Shown here: piece by piece, positions 26,030 through 34,900 of the stretch
Numbering within the stretch: the first letter of the stretch is position 1
How the letters are laid out: the number at the start of each line of letters is the position of its first letter
Origin: Fodinicurvata halophila
GTDB taxonomy: Bacteria > Pseudomonadota > Alphaproteobacteria > Kiloniellales > DSM-21159
NCBI RefSeq assembly: GCF_042651425.1
Contig: NZ_JBHSCW010000001.1
Coordinates: 124,001 to 188,000, forward strand
Length of the DNA: 64,000 nucleotides
Direction of reading: 5' to 3'
Notes under the pieces: generated by a model
Told to the model about the DNA's origin: nothing
The model's input: the letters and a program-made list of their open reading frames with translations, nothing else
The model's database searches: none
Program-made: the position numbers and the translations under genes

Positions 26030-28054
26030 TCATACCTGCTGTCGGGGAATCTTCCGCGACAGCCGGCGGCGATTGACCTCCTCTCCCCCTTCGAACGCAG
26101 CGATATCCGCCTCCAGATGGAATGCGTCGACATCGGCACTCATGCTCGTTCGGGTCGTGATCTCCACGGACCAGCCCTCGCGCCAGAGACGACAGTTCCA
26201 CTCGGTCTCCGCCCGGGCGGAGAGCGGATCGTCCGGTCGGATGCGGTAGATCTCGCGCGATCGCAGGTGCGTGTTGAGGCCATGGCGGTGAAAGTGCTTG
26301 CCGCCATCGTCATCGGCCACCGTCACCAGGCTCTCGCCCGTCGTCAGGTCCTGCTCCGCGCGGCGAGTCGTGGCGGACTGCCCATGGAAGCTGATCTCGG
26401 CCTCTCCCTCACTCCGGGCCGGCGCGACGGACACTGTCTCGTCCTCTGGCCGCGGCCGCCGCTCCGGCAGGTCGAGAAACGTTCCGGGCGAATGCAGCGT
26501 GATGGTCACCGGCCGCGGGGCGGGCCAGATCATGGGCCAGTAGGAAGTGGAGAGCGCCAGCCGCACCACGCGCCCGGGCTTGAACGACCAGGCCACGTCG
26601 TCGAGCTGTAGACGTATGCGGTAGCGCTTGCCTGGCTCCAGCACCTCCGGGCTTTCGTGGCTGTCGCGATGGGTCAGGTTCAGGCAGCCGAAGGTCACGC
26701 GCCGGCTTGCCCCGTCTTCACCCACGTCGCACAGCCGCGCGGTTACATGCGCGACCGGCTGGTCGACCGAGATGTCCAGTTCCACGACCGGGGCGCCGAA
26801 GATCTCCAGCCGCTCGTCGAGCGGAGCACTGTCGAACACCAGTGAACCGGCATCGTCATGGCGCTGGTCCACCGGCATGTCGCCCCCCAACGCCAGCTTG
26901 GGGCAGAAGCGGCCCGCGGCAAGTCCCACGGTCTGCAGCGAAGAGTGGCTGCGCACCCCCTCCTCTTGGGGTTCGCTCTCGCAGAGTCCACCGTCCATCC
27001 GGGTAAACAGGCGCCGCATCTGCAGGTTCGCGCTGGGCCAGCCCGGCTCGACGATCCAGCGCCCCGTCACGCCGCGCGCCGGATCGGGACTCTCCGGACT
27101 CTCGCTCATCCAGGCAAGATAGCCCGGGTCTTCGGGGGCCAGGGTCTCGGCGTCCCCCTCCAGCCAGTGTCGCCACCACCGCGTCATTTCCTCGATGAAA
27201 TCGAAGGTCGGCTCCGGTTCGCCGACCTGGGGATACTTGTGTCCCCAGGGACCCACGATGCCGCGACGCGGCGCCTCCTGGCCGGCCAGGAGGCGCGGGA
27301 TGGCGTTGGAATAGGGGTCGGCCCAGCCGCCCGCGGCCAGGATGGCCGCCTTGATGGCACCCGGGTCCTCGCAGACCGAGCCATGCCGCCAAAAGGCGTC
27401 GCGATGCTGGTGCTCCAGCCAGTTGGCGGCAAAGAACGGCAGGTTGTCCATGCGTTCGTGCCACATCTGGCGCCAACGGTCGCCGACCAGGACGGGGTCC
27501 GGCGGACGCGTGCAGAAGTGCAGCATGGTTGCGCCCCAGGCCAGGTTGTCGTTCAGCAGGCACCCACCCTTGTAATGGATGTCGTCGGCATAGCGGTCAT
27601 CGGTGGAACAGACCGTGACGATCGCCTTGAGCGGGGCCGGCCGCAGCGCTGCCACCTGCAGCGCATTGAAGCCGCCCCAGGAGATGCCCATCATGCCGAC
27701 CCGGCCGTTGCACCACTTTTGCCCGGCGATCCAGTCGATCACCTCGACGGCATCGTCCAGCTCCTGCGGCAGGTATTCGTCGTGCATCAGGCCGTCGGAG
27801 TCCCCGTTGCCCCGCATGTCCACGCGCACACAGGCAAAGCCGCCGGTTGCCAGGGCCCGATGCATGGGCTCGTCCCGGATCACGGTGTGATCGCGCTTGC
27901 GATAGGGCAGATACTCCAGCAGGGCGGGTACGGGGGCCTGTGCCGCCTCGCCCGGCAGCCATATCCGTGCCGCCAGCCGACAGCCGTCGGCCAACGTTAT
28001 CCAGCAGTTCTCAATTTCCTCGACCGCAGCCGCCCCGGGCACCGGCACGTCCAT
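26030..28054 (-). CDS. CocE/NonD-family hydrolase (X-Pro dipeptidyl-peptidase-like)
   Basis: A 674-residue serine hydrolase. The alpha/beta-hydrolase core starts WITLADGCRLAARIWLP and holds the nucleophile motif GISWGGFNALQ (G-x-S-x-G-G). The C-terminal third is the jelly-roll (PepX_C-type) domain of CocE and glutaryl-7-ACA acylases. Such enzymes cleave esters or N-acyl/amide bonds. No signal peptide is seen, so it acts in the cytoplasm on what the transporter brings in, which fits its first position in the operon ahead of the binding-protein gene (47 bases away). The exact substrate is unknown. Confidence 0.9.
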   Translation of the reverse strand: MDVPVPGAAAVEEIENCWITLADGCRLAARIWLPGEAAQAPVPALLEYLPYRKRDHTVIRDEPMHRALATGGFACVRVDMRGNGDSDGLMHDEYLPQELDDAVEVIDWIAGQKWCNGRVGMMGISWGGFNALQVAALRPAPLKAIVTVCSTDDRYADDIHYKGGCLLNDNLAWGATMLHFCTRPPDPVLVGDRWRQMWHERMDNLPFFAANWLEHQHRDAFWRHGSVCEDPGAIKAAILAAGGWADPYSNAIPRLLAGQEAPRRGIVGPWGHKYPQVGEPEPTFDFIEEMTRWWRHWLEGDAETLAPEDPGYLAWMSESPESPDPARGVTGRWIVEPGWPSANLQMRRLFTRMDGGLCESEPQEEGVRSHSSLQTVGLAAGRFCPKLALGGDMPVDQRHDDAGSLVFDSAPLDERLEIFGAPVVELDISVDQPVAHVTARLCDVGEDGASRRVTFGCLNLTHRDSHESPEVLEPGKRYRIRLQLDDVAWSFKPGRVVRLALSTSYWPMIWPAPRPVTITLHSPGTFLDLPERRPRPEDETVSVAPARSEGEAEISFHGQSATTRRAEQDLTTGESLVTVADDDGGKHFHRHGLNTHLRSREIYRIRPDDPLSARAETEWNCRLWREGWSVEITTRTSMSADVDAFHLEADIAAFEGGEEVNRRRLSRKIPRQQV

Positions 28055-28270
28055 CGATCCTACCTCTTTCTGCCTTGCCTTCTCGCACCGTCACCCTGTC
28101 CAGCCGCCACACTGGCAGGTCGCTGTCGGCTTGGGAGGCTGTTTCCTCTTCTTCCATGAAACGTTGCATTACGGCGCGGGCCGGCAGCAATTGCGCTAGT
28201 ATTGGCGCTTTTATGCGAGATGGTGCTCTGCTAGCTTAAGAGAGTTCAAGAAACGAAACAAAGGCCCGCG

Positions 28271-29110
28271 ATGGCTCAGGAGAGGGACCCCCTTGGCGAG
28301 AACTTCCGGCGGAACCTGAACTATATCTGCCGCTACTTCGAATCGGTTTCCTACATCTGCCGGCGCCTGGCCATGAACCGGCAGCAGTTCAACAAATACC
28401 TGAACGGGCGCAGCTTCCCCTCGCGCAATACGATGCGCAAACTGTGCGACTTCTTCGGGGTGGAGGAAACGGAATTCCTCATGGAGCCCAGCGAGTTCTC
28501 GGAGCTGGTACGCATACGTGCCCCGCACGAGCAAAGACGGATCACCGAGCTGCCCCACCTGCAGCATGTCCACCGCCTGATGGAACGATCTCGCGGCAAC
28601 CTGGACCAGTATGTCGGCTATTATTACCGCTATTTCTTTTCCTATGGCTATCCGGGCCATATCGTGAAATCACTTGTCGCCATCTTCGCCGTGGACGGCT
28701 TCTATTACTCCAAGAACATCGGCCATTTTCATATCCCCGACGATACGGGGCAGGAGCGGGTCTGGTTTCGCTACCTGGGCACCGTGTTGCACATCCAGGA
28801 CCGCATCTATGCCCTGGAGTACGAGGACAGGCTGCAGGACATGGTGGCCGAGACAATCCTCTATCCGGCCTATCGCACCCACCGCAACTTCCTCTCCGGC
28901 GTACAGTGCACACTGGCCGGCTCGCGCAGCCGCACGCCCTCGGCCGGCCGCGTGGTCTTCGAATACCTGGGTCGCTACATCGATGCCCTTAACGCTCTGC
29001 GCCACTGCGGCCTGTTTTCCGAGAACAGCGAAAGCATTCCCAAGTACATCCTCGAGCGCATCGACAACCGCGCCAAGGGCCAGGATTACGTGCTGAGCGC
29101 CTTGGAATAA
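28271..29110 (+). CDS. XRE-type helix-turn-helix regulator with a large ligand-like domain
   Basis: A 279-residue protein. Residues about 15-75 form a helix-turn-helix of the Cro/XRE type: LNYICRYFESVSYICRRLAMNRQQFNKYLNGRSFPSRNTMRKLCDFFGV. The remaining 200 residues hold no motif I recognise and are probably a ligand-binding domain with predicted mixed alpha/beta content. It is divergent from the CocE/dpp operon, the usual place for its regulator. ATG 28271 with AAAGG upstream is the chosen start. Target DNA not found by eye in the 216-base divergent region. Confidence 0.82.
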   Translation: MAQERDPLGENFRRNLNYICRYFESVSYICRRLAMNRQQFNKYLNGRSFPSRNTMRKLCDFFGVEETEFLMEPSEFSELVRIRAPHEQRRITELPHLQHVHRLMERSRGNLDQYVGYYYRYFFSYGYPGHIVKSLVAIFAVDGFYYSKNIGHFHIPDDTGQERVWFRYLGTVLHIQDRIYALEYEDRLQDMVAETILYPAYRTHRNFLSGVQCTLAGSRSRTPSAGRVVFEYLGRYIDALNALRHCGLFSENSESIPKYILERIDNRAKGQDYVLSALE

Positions 29111-29191
29111 TGCCGGAGAGAGGCCAGGCAGCCTCGTGACGCAGCCATCTCCTGCTGGCCTGAGCACCCGATCTCCATTGATCGTTCCCGG

Positions 29192-30004
29192 CTATTCCCT
29201 TGCCCAGGTGTCCAGGATGGCGCGTGCAGTCATGCCGGGCCGCGCGCCGAGGTCTTCGGCATGCTTGTTCACGGCCGAGACGAGTCCGTCCTCGTAGCTC
29301 GAGCGCGCCTCGCCGATGCGGGCGCTTTCGGCTGCCACGGTGAAGGCGGCGATGCCGCGCTGGTCCAGCGCCGGCAATCGGCCCAGCCCGGCCTCCTCCA
29401 TGCCGATCCCGGCGTCGTTGAAGACGCCGGCGAAGCCGTCGACCTGCAGGGCCTTGGCCGGTTCACCCCCGACCAGCCCGCCATGCGAGCCGGTGACGAC
29501 GATCTGCCCGGCATCCTCGGGGCGGACGTCGGCGGCGGAATCGATCATCACGATGCGCCGGGCTTTCCCCTCGATCACCTGGCGGGATTCCCCGATGGGC
29601 GGCGGCGTGACCTGCCTGAGCGGCGCCGCCGTCAGGGCCTCGGAGGCCTCGCGGCAGCTTTGGCCCGCCGCCGCGCCCAGCCCGGCGGCCACGGTGTTCA
29701 CCCGGCTGATGCGACCGCGTGCCAGCATGTCGCCCGTGTCCCCGATGCGGCAGGAGGCGGAGGACACCGCCGCCGCGGCGATGCCCAGGTCTTCCAGGTA
29801 GGCCAGCCCGCCGACGCCGGCCTCGTCCTTGCCGATCCCGGCATCACAGAGGACGATGGCCCTAACCGCCGCGCGCGCCGCCAGGTAGCCCGGATAGCGG
29901 CCGCCATGCGAGCCGCAGATCACCACGGCCCCCTCGGCCTCGGGCGGCAGGCGCGTGGCCGTGTTCGCCGTGATCACGCCAGAGGGCGGATTGTCTCCCG
30001 TCAT
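29192..30004 (-). CDS. internally duplicated protein of unknown family (GSHGG repeats)
   Basis: A 270-residue soluble protein. It is a tandem duplication: residues about 10-118 align with 151-262. Each half has VV-x-C/T-GSHGG, then DAGIG-x-(D/E)-EAG, an L-x(4)-GIAA segment, a (C/A)-RIG patch and an (I/L)-S-(R/A)-VN-x(4)-LGA motif. The glycine-rich GSHGG and DAGIG loops suggest a nucleotide- or phosphate-binding fold but I cannot name the family. The start at 30004 is one base away from the aminotransferase stop (30006), so it is translationally coupled and belongs to the catabolic operon as its last gene. Confidence 0.78.
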   Translation of the reverse strand: MTGDNPPSGVITANTATRLPPEAEGAVVICGSHGGRYPGYLAARAAVRAIVLCDAGIGKDEAGVGGLAYLEDLGIAAAAVSSASCRIGDTGDMLARGRISRVNTVAAGLGAAAGQSCREASEALTAAPLRQVTPPPIGESRQVIEGKARRIVMIDSAADVRPEDAGQIVVTGSHGGLVGGEPAKALQVDGFAGVFNDAGIGMEEAGLGRLPALDQRGIAAFTVAAESARIGEARSSYEDGLVSAVNKHAEDLGARPGMTARAILDTWARE

Positions 30005-30005
30005 C

Positions 30006-31241
30006 TCAGCCGCGTGCCACATTTGCGCTGCGCCGGGGACGCCCCGTATGCGCGTGGCAGATACGGGCCAGCTCGGCGATGCCTTCCCGGATCTGCTGCT
30101 TGCTGGGCAAGGCGAAGCAGAGGCGCATGTGGCTCCGAGCCTCTTCGGGATCGCAGGCCCAGTCCGGTCCGGGATTGAAGGCCACCCCCTGCTCCAGGGC
30201 CGCGGCCGCAAAGCTCCGCACATCGACCTCGTCCGGCAGCTTCACCCAAAGGAAGATGCCGCCTTCGGGCATGAAGATCTCGACGTCCGTGCCGAACTCC
30301 TTCTCCAGGGCCTCGACCAGGGTGTCCAGCTTGCCCCGGAGCGCGGGCGTCAAGCGCGCCAGATGGTCATCGAAGGACTGGCTGAAGTACTCGGCCACCA
30401 CCATCTGCTCCAGGGCGCCGGTCCCGCCGTCCCCCTTGCAGGCCAGGAGCTGGCTCAGCACCGACCAGTCGGCGATGACATAGCCGACGCGCAATGCCGG
30501 GGCCAGGGACTTGGAGAAAGAGCCGATGTGGATGACCTGCGCCGGGGCCAGGCTGTAGAGCGCCGGCGGCGCATCCCCGGCGGCCCAGCGCACGTCGGCA
30601 TAGCACTCATCCTCGAAGATCGGCACGGCGAACTCCCTGGACAGGGCGATGAGCTCTCGGCGACGCTCGAGGCTCAGAATGCTGCCGGTGGGATTCTGGA
30701 CCGTGGGAATCGTATAGATGTACTTCGGCCGGACCCCCTGCTGCCGCAGGTCTTCCAGGATCCCGCGCAGCGCCGCCATGTCCAGGCCGCCGCCGTCCAG
30801 CGGCGCGCCGACGACATGCGCCCCGCGGGCCCGGGCTTTCGCGATCGCGCCGCCGTAGGTGAGGCTCTCGAGGATCACGGTATCTCCCGGCGCCAGCAGC
30901 AGCTGGTTCACCAGGTCCATGCCCTGCAGCGACCCCGAGGTGATGGCCACGTCATCCCGCGTGGCCGCGATCCCGCGAGTCCGCGCGACCTTGTCGGCCA
31001 CGAAGTCGCGCAAACCCTCGTGTCCCTGGGGGCCATGCCCCAGGTTGTACTTGCCGAGCAAGGCGCCATCCCGGGCGATGACGCGGGAGGCGATCTGCGC
31101 CAGCGTTTCGGCAGGCACCTCGGAAGGATCGTTGTGGCCATAGACGAAATTGTACTTCGGCAATCCGGTAAACCGTGGAATGGGGACCGGCAATCCGTCC
31201 CGAAAGGCATCCGTGAAGGCAAAGGGGCTGTTCTGGCTCAT
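30006..31241 (-). CDS. PLP-dependent aminotransferase (class I/II fold)
   Basis: A 411-residue enzyme of the 2-aminoadipate/valine-pyruvate aminotransferase type. It has YNLGHGPQGHEGLRDFVADK, the substrate-binding TSGSLQGMDLVNQLL, NPTGSILS and the Schiff-base lysine in GSFSKSLAPALRVGYV. There is no DNA-binding domain, so it is not a MocR regulator. It would move an amino group between an amino acid and a 2-oxo acid, linking an amino acid substrate to the ThDP enzymes of the cluster. ATG 31241 is chosen; upstream frame is not coding. 25 bases after the SDR gene. Confidence 0.9.
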   Translation of the reverse strand: MSQNSPFAFTDAFRDGLPVPIPRFTGLPKYNFVYGHNDPSEVPAETLAQIASRVIARDGALLGKYNLGHGPQGHEGLRDFVADKVARTRGIAATRDDVAITSGSLQGMDLVNQLLLAPGDTVILESLTYGGAIAKARARGAHVVGAPLDGGGLDMAALRGILEDLRQQGVRPKYIYTIPTVQNPTGSILSLERRRELIALSREFAVPIFEDECYADVRWAAGDAPPALYSLAPAQVIHIGSFSKSLAPALRVGYVIADWSVLSQLLACKGDGGTGALEQMVVAEYFSQSFDDHLARLTPALRGKLDTLVEALEKEFGTDVEIFMPEGGIFLWVKLPDEVDVRSFAAAALEQGVAFNPGPDWACDPEEARSHMRLCFALPSKQQIREGIAELARICHAHTGRPRRSANVARG

Positions 31242-31266
31242 GGGCGCTAATGTCTCCTGCGCAAGG

Positions 31267-32061
31267 TCAGGTCGAGCGGCACTGCAAGCCGCCGTCGACG
31301 GGCAATTCAACGCCGGTAATGTACTGTGCCTCGTCCGAGGCCAGGAAAACCGAGGCCCAGGCCACGTCCCAGGCGGTTCCCTGGCGCTGCATGGGGGGAA
31401 TGGCATCCCGCTTCGCCCGCATCTCGTCGACACTGTCGTAGTAGCCGCTGATATGCTGGTAGATGTGCGGGGTATCCAGGACGCCGGGCATGATGACGTT
31501 GGCCCGGATTCCCCTGGATGCGTATTCGACGGCGAGGGTCTTGGTGAAGTGGTTCACCGCCGCCTTGGAGGCGTAATAGGAGGCATAGGGATAGCCGGTG
31601 TAGCGGATGGCAGCCAGAGAGGAGATGTTGACGATGGCCCCCGCACCCTGCTGCTCCATGATGGGAAGCACGGCCTTGCAGGTCAGGAACACCCCCTTGG
31701 CGTTGATGGCCATGACGCGGTCCCAGCTTTCCTCCGACGCCTCGGCGGCTCCGCCGGCCTCGTTGATCCCGACATTGTTGTGCAGGATATCGATGCGCCC
31801 GAAGTCCTCCATTGCCCCCTGCACGGCGGCATGCACCTCTCCGCTCTCGACGATATTGGCCGCCCGGGCAGTGGCCGTACCGCCTTCGTCCTGGATGATC
31901 CTGCTTGTCTCCTCGGCCGCGCCGCCGTTGAGGTCGACACAGACGACCCTGGCCCCTTCGCGGGCATAGGCGACGGCTGCGGCCTTGCCGTTGCCCCAGC
32001 CCTCCCCCACCGAGCCGGCGCCGAAGACAATGGCGACCTTGTTCCTGAGACGATTGGGCAT
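31267..32061 (-). CDS. SDR-family oxidoreductase
   Basis: A 264-residue short-chain dehydrogenase with a slightly altered NAD(P)-binding GAGSVGEGWG (the classic TGxxxGxG loop is GAGSVGEG), NNVGINEAGG for the NNAG motif, catalytic serine in NISSLAAIRYTG, and Y-A-S-K in YYASKAAV. Cofactor-binding acidic residue DLNGG suggests NAD+. The motif set is of a 3-oxoacyl-ACP reductase-like alcohol dehydrogenase. It sits between the TRAP permease and aminotransferase genes and likely acts on a pathway intermediate. Confidence 0.92.
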   Translation of the reverse strand: MPNRLRNKVAIVFGAGSVGEGWGNGKAAAVAYAREGARVVCVDLNGGAAEETSRIIQDEGGTATARAANIVESGEVHAAVQGAMEDFGRIDILHNNVGINEAGGAAEASEESWDRVMAINAKGVFLTCKAVLPIMEQQGAGAIVNISSLAAIRYTGYPYASYYASKAAVNHFTKTLAVEYASRGIRANVIMPGVLDTPHIYQHISGYYDSVDEMRAKRDAIPPMQRQGTAWDVAWASVFLASDEAQYITGVELPVDGGLQCRST

Positions 32062-32076
32062 GCGGCACTCTCCTGA

Positions 32077-33357
32077 TTAGTCGAACAAGACGCCGGGCAG
32101 CCAGAGCGTCAGGCCCGGAATGAAGATCAGCGCCAGAAGTGTCGCCACGCCCAGCAGCAGGAAGGGCAGGATGTCCTTCAGGCTGTGTTCCAGCGGCAGG
32201 TCGGCAATCTTGCAGGCCACGGCCAGGCACAGGCCGATCGGCGGCGTGATGAGGCCCAGGCAAAGCGTCACGATGACGAGGACTCCCATGTGGATGGGAT
32301 CGACCCCCAGGGCCACGCCGGCCGGATGCAGGACCGGCACCAGCATCACCATGGCCGCATTGGCTTCCATGAACGTGCCCACGAACAGCAGGAATCCGGC
32401 GATCAGCAGCAGGAACAGGACCGGGCTCTGGGTCAGGCCCGTCATGAGCTCGACCGCTGCCTGCGGGGCGTTGGCATAGGCCAGTTGCCAGGCAAACAGC
32501 TGGGCGGCCCCGACAATGATCATGATGACGGCGGTCGTGTGGACGGTTTCCCGCAGCGCATCGATGCAGCCGCGCAGGTCGAGCTCGCGATAGCCGAGAC
32601 TGCCGACGAGTAAGGCGTAGGCGACGGCGACGGCCGAACATTCCGTGACGGTGAACACACCGCCGACGATCCCCACCAGGATCAGGACCGGCAGGGCGAG
32701 GGCCCCGCTGGCCCGCAGGAACGTTCGCCAGAGTTCATGCCAGGACACCGGATCGTGGACCGGATAGGCCCGGCGCCGGGAAATGAAATAGGCCCCGAAC
32801 AGGATACCGCCCCCGAGCAGGAGGCCGGGGATCAGCCCGGCCACGAACAGGCGCACGATGGATTCCCCCGCCACCACGCCATAGACGATGGCGGCGATGG
32901 ACGGCGGTATGATCGGCGCAACGACGGAAGAGGCCGCCGTGGTCGCGACCGAGAAGGAGCGGCTGTAGCCCTCTTTCACCATGGCCGGAATGAAAATCCG
33001 GCCCAGCATGGAGGTGTCCGCCACCGCCGATCCCGAGATGCCCGAGAAGAAGGTGGAAGCCACCACATTGCTCATGGCCAGGCCGCCGGAAAAGCGTCCG
33101 ACCAGGGCATTGGCGAAGTCGATCAGGCGCCGGGTCATGCCGCCCCGCGTCATGAGCGACCCGGTCAGCAGGAAGAAGGGAATGGCCAGCAGCGTGAAGC
33201 TGTCCATGCCCGCGAACAGGCGCTGGGCCATGATCACGGGATTGGTGCCGCCATCGATCCAGAGAGTAGCCATGGAGGCGGCAATGATGGAGAAGCCCAA
33301 TGGCACGCCGATCAGGATCAGCCCGATGATCAGCACGGCCAGAAGCAGGAGGCTCAT
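32077..33357 (-). CDS. TRAP transporter large permease (DctM-like)
   Basis: A 426-residue inner-membrane protein with about twelve hydrophobic segments. It begins MSLLLLAVLIIGLILIGVPLGFSI and has IPFFLLTGSLMTRGG and FFSGISGSAVADTSMLG, all DctM-family hallmarks. It couples ion gradients to uptake of the acid delivered by the binding protein. It overlaps the DctQ-like gene by 4 bases. Confidence 0.95.
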   Translation of the reverse strand: MSLLLLAVLIIGLILIGVPLGFSIIAASMATLWIDGGTNPVIMAQRLFAGMDSFTLLAIPFFLLTGSLMTRGGMTRRLIDFANALVGRFSGGLAMSNVVASTFFSGISGSAVADTSMLGRIFIPAMVKEGYSRSFSVATTAASSVVAPIIPPSIAAIVYGVVAGESIVRLFVAGLIPGLLLGGGILFGAYFISRRRAYPVHDPVSWHELWRTFLRASGALALPVLILVGIVGGVFTVTECSAVAVAYALLVGSLGYRELDLRGCIDALRETVHTTAVIMIIVGAAQLFAWQLAYANAPQAAVELMTGLTQSPVLFLLLIAGFLLFVGTFMEANAAMVMLVPVLHPAGVALGVDPIHMGVLVIVTLCLGLITPPIGLCLAVACKIADLPLEHSLKDILPFLLLGVATLLALIFIPGLTLWLPGVLFD

Positions 33358-33827
33358 TGCTCTTCTCCCGCCAGCTGGGACAGCCGCTGGAGCACCAGCA
33401 GCAGGGCTATGAACGCGCCGCCGACAGGGATGGCCAGGTGCGGCCAGTACATGGAGATCTCGAGGGCGGCGGAGTCACGCCGCCCACCGATCTCGGCAAA
33501 GGCATAGCCATACCAGACCAGGGACCCGGCCATCACCAGGATGACCGTGTCCCTCAGCCAGCCGAGGAGGTCCCGGTAGGGGGACGGGAGGGCACTCGCC
33601 AGGACGTTGACCGCGATATGCTCGTGTTTGCGCAGCACCCGGGCACTGGCCAGCATGGTGATCCAGGCCATGAGGAAGCGTGCCGTTTCCTCGGTCCAGC
33701 CAGGTGCAGAGTTCAGGACATAGCGCCCGAAGACCTGGTAGCAGATGCTGACCACCATAACGGCCATTGCGATCAGCAGAATCCCTTCGAGAACCCTCTC
33801 GATGAATCCTGCGAGCCTCGACAGCAT
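33354..33827 (-). CDS. TRAP transporter small permease (DctQ-like)
   Basis: A 157-residue membrane protein with four helices, the DctQ pattern: an N-terminal helix, the CYQVFGRYVLNSAPGWTEETARFLMAWITMLASARVLRKHEHI central stretch, and a final membrane hairpin. It binds the large permease. Its stop overlaps the start of the DctM-like gene. Confidence 0.93.
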   Translation of the reverse strand: MLSRLAGFIERVLEGILLIAMAVMVVSICYQVFGRYVLNSAPGWTEETARFLMAWITMLASARVLRKHEHIAVNVLASALPSPYRDLLGWLRDTVILVMAGSLVWYGYAFAEIGGRRDSAALEISMYWPHLAIPVGGAFIALLLVLQRLSQLAGEEQ

Positions 33828-33865
33828 GGAGAGGCCCTCCCCGTCCCCTTGGACCCGGACGCGAC

Positions 33866-34852
33866 TTATTCGTTATCCCCGACTTCGGCGAAGCGTTCGA
33901 TCCATTCGCTCAGTTCGGGGAATTCTTCGCGCATCGGCGTGACGGCCTCGCGGAAGGGTTCGAGATCGACCGAGATGAACTCCACGCCTTCCGCTTCCAG
34001 CTGCTCGCGATAGTTTTCTTCCTGCGCCACCATCTCGTCGGTCGCCCAGAGCATGGCCTCGCGGCCTTCCTCGACCAGGATATCCTGCAGCTCTTCGGGA
34101 TAGGACTCGAAGGTCGCCGAATCGAAGATGAAGGTCATCGCACCGATCACGTGGTTGGTGTTGATGACGTGCGATTGGACCTCGTAGAACTTGGCCGAAT
34201 AGATGTATTCCAGCGGGTTTTCCTGGCCGTCGACCACACCCTGCTGCAGCGAGGTGAAGATCTCGTCCGTGGGCATGGGAACGGGATCGGCCCCCAGGTG
34301 CTCCCAGGTCTGCCGGTACATCTTCAACGGCGGCACGCGCAGCTTCAGGCCTTCCAGGTCCTCGATCGATTCGACGGGCTGGTTGGCGGAGAGCTTACGC
34401 GCTCCGCGATAGCCGGCTCCGATGATCCTGAAGCCCGTGGCCTCTTCCACGGCATCGAAGAACTCATCCCCGACATCGCCGTAATAGATCGACCGGAAAT
34501 GATCCAGGTTGCGCACGAGATAGGGGAAGGCCTCGACACCCGGCAGCGGATCGTAGCGATCCAGGGTGCCGACCGATTCCAGCACCATGTCGTTGGTGCC
34601 GATCTGCAAGGCCTCGATGGCCTCGTCCCAGCTGCCGGTGCTGCCGCCGCCGGCGATGGAGACCGTGACCTTGCCGTCCGTGCGTTCCTCGATGGCATCG
34701 GCATAGCGCTTGGCCGTCCGGGTCCAGATGTTGCCCTCGGGATAGCCGTGGGCGAACTGCAGTTCCGTTTCCGAAATTTCCGCATTCGCGGCAACGGGGG
34801 CACTCATCCCGATCAGGGCGGCGAGCGCCAGTATGCTTCCAACTTGCTTCAT
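33866..34852 (-). CDS. TRAP transporter substrate-binding protein (DctP-like)
   Basis: A 328-residue periplasmic binding protein. Residues 1-24 are a signal peptide (ALAALIGMSAPVAANA). The body has FAHGYPEGNIWTRTAKRYADAIEERTDGKVTV and QGVVDGQENPLEYIYSAKFYEVQ, with the family's arginine for a carboxylate ligand expected in LKLRVPPLK. The ligand is most likely an organic acid. First gene of the TRAP trio; 38 bases before the small permease. Confidence 0.95.
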   Translation of the reverse strand: MKQVGSILALAALIGMSAPVAANAEISETELQFAHGYPEGNIWTRTAKRYADAIEERTDGKVTVSIAGGGSTGSWDEAIEALQIGTNDMVLESVGTLDRYDPLPGVEAFPYLVRNLDHFRSIYYGDVGDEFFDAVEEATGFRIIGAGYRGARKLSANQPVESIEDLEGLKLRVPPLKMYRQTWEHLGADPVPMPTDEIFTSLQQGVVDGQENPLEYIYSAKFYEVQSHVINTNHVIGAMTFIFDSATFESYPEELQDILVEEGREAMLWATDEMVAQEENYREQLEAEGVEFISVDLEPFREAVTPMREEFPELSEWIERFAEVGDNE

Positions 34853-34900
34853 GGTCCTGTTTCCTCCCAGGGAAATGGTTGATCGTTGTTGTTGTTATTG

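Noticed and set aside
29111..29191. Imperfect inverted repeat AGGCCAG...CTGGCCT after the XRE-type gene.
   Set aside because: Uneven arms and no T run; not a convincing terminator.
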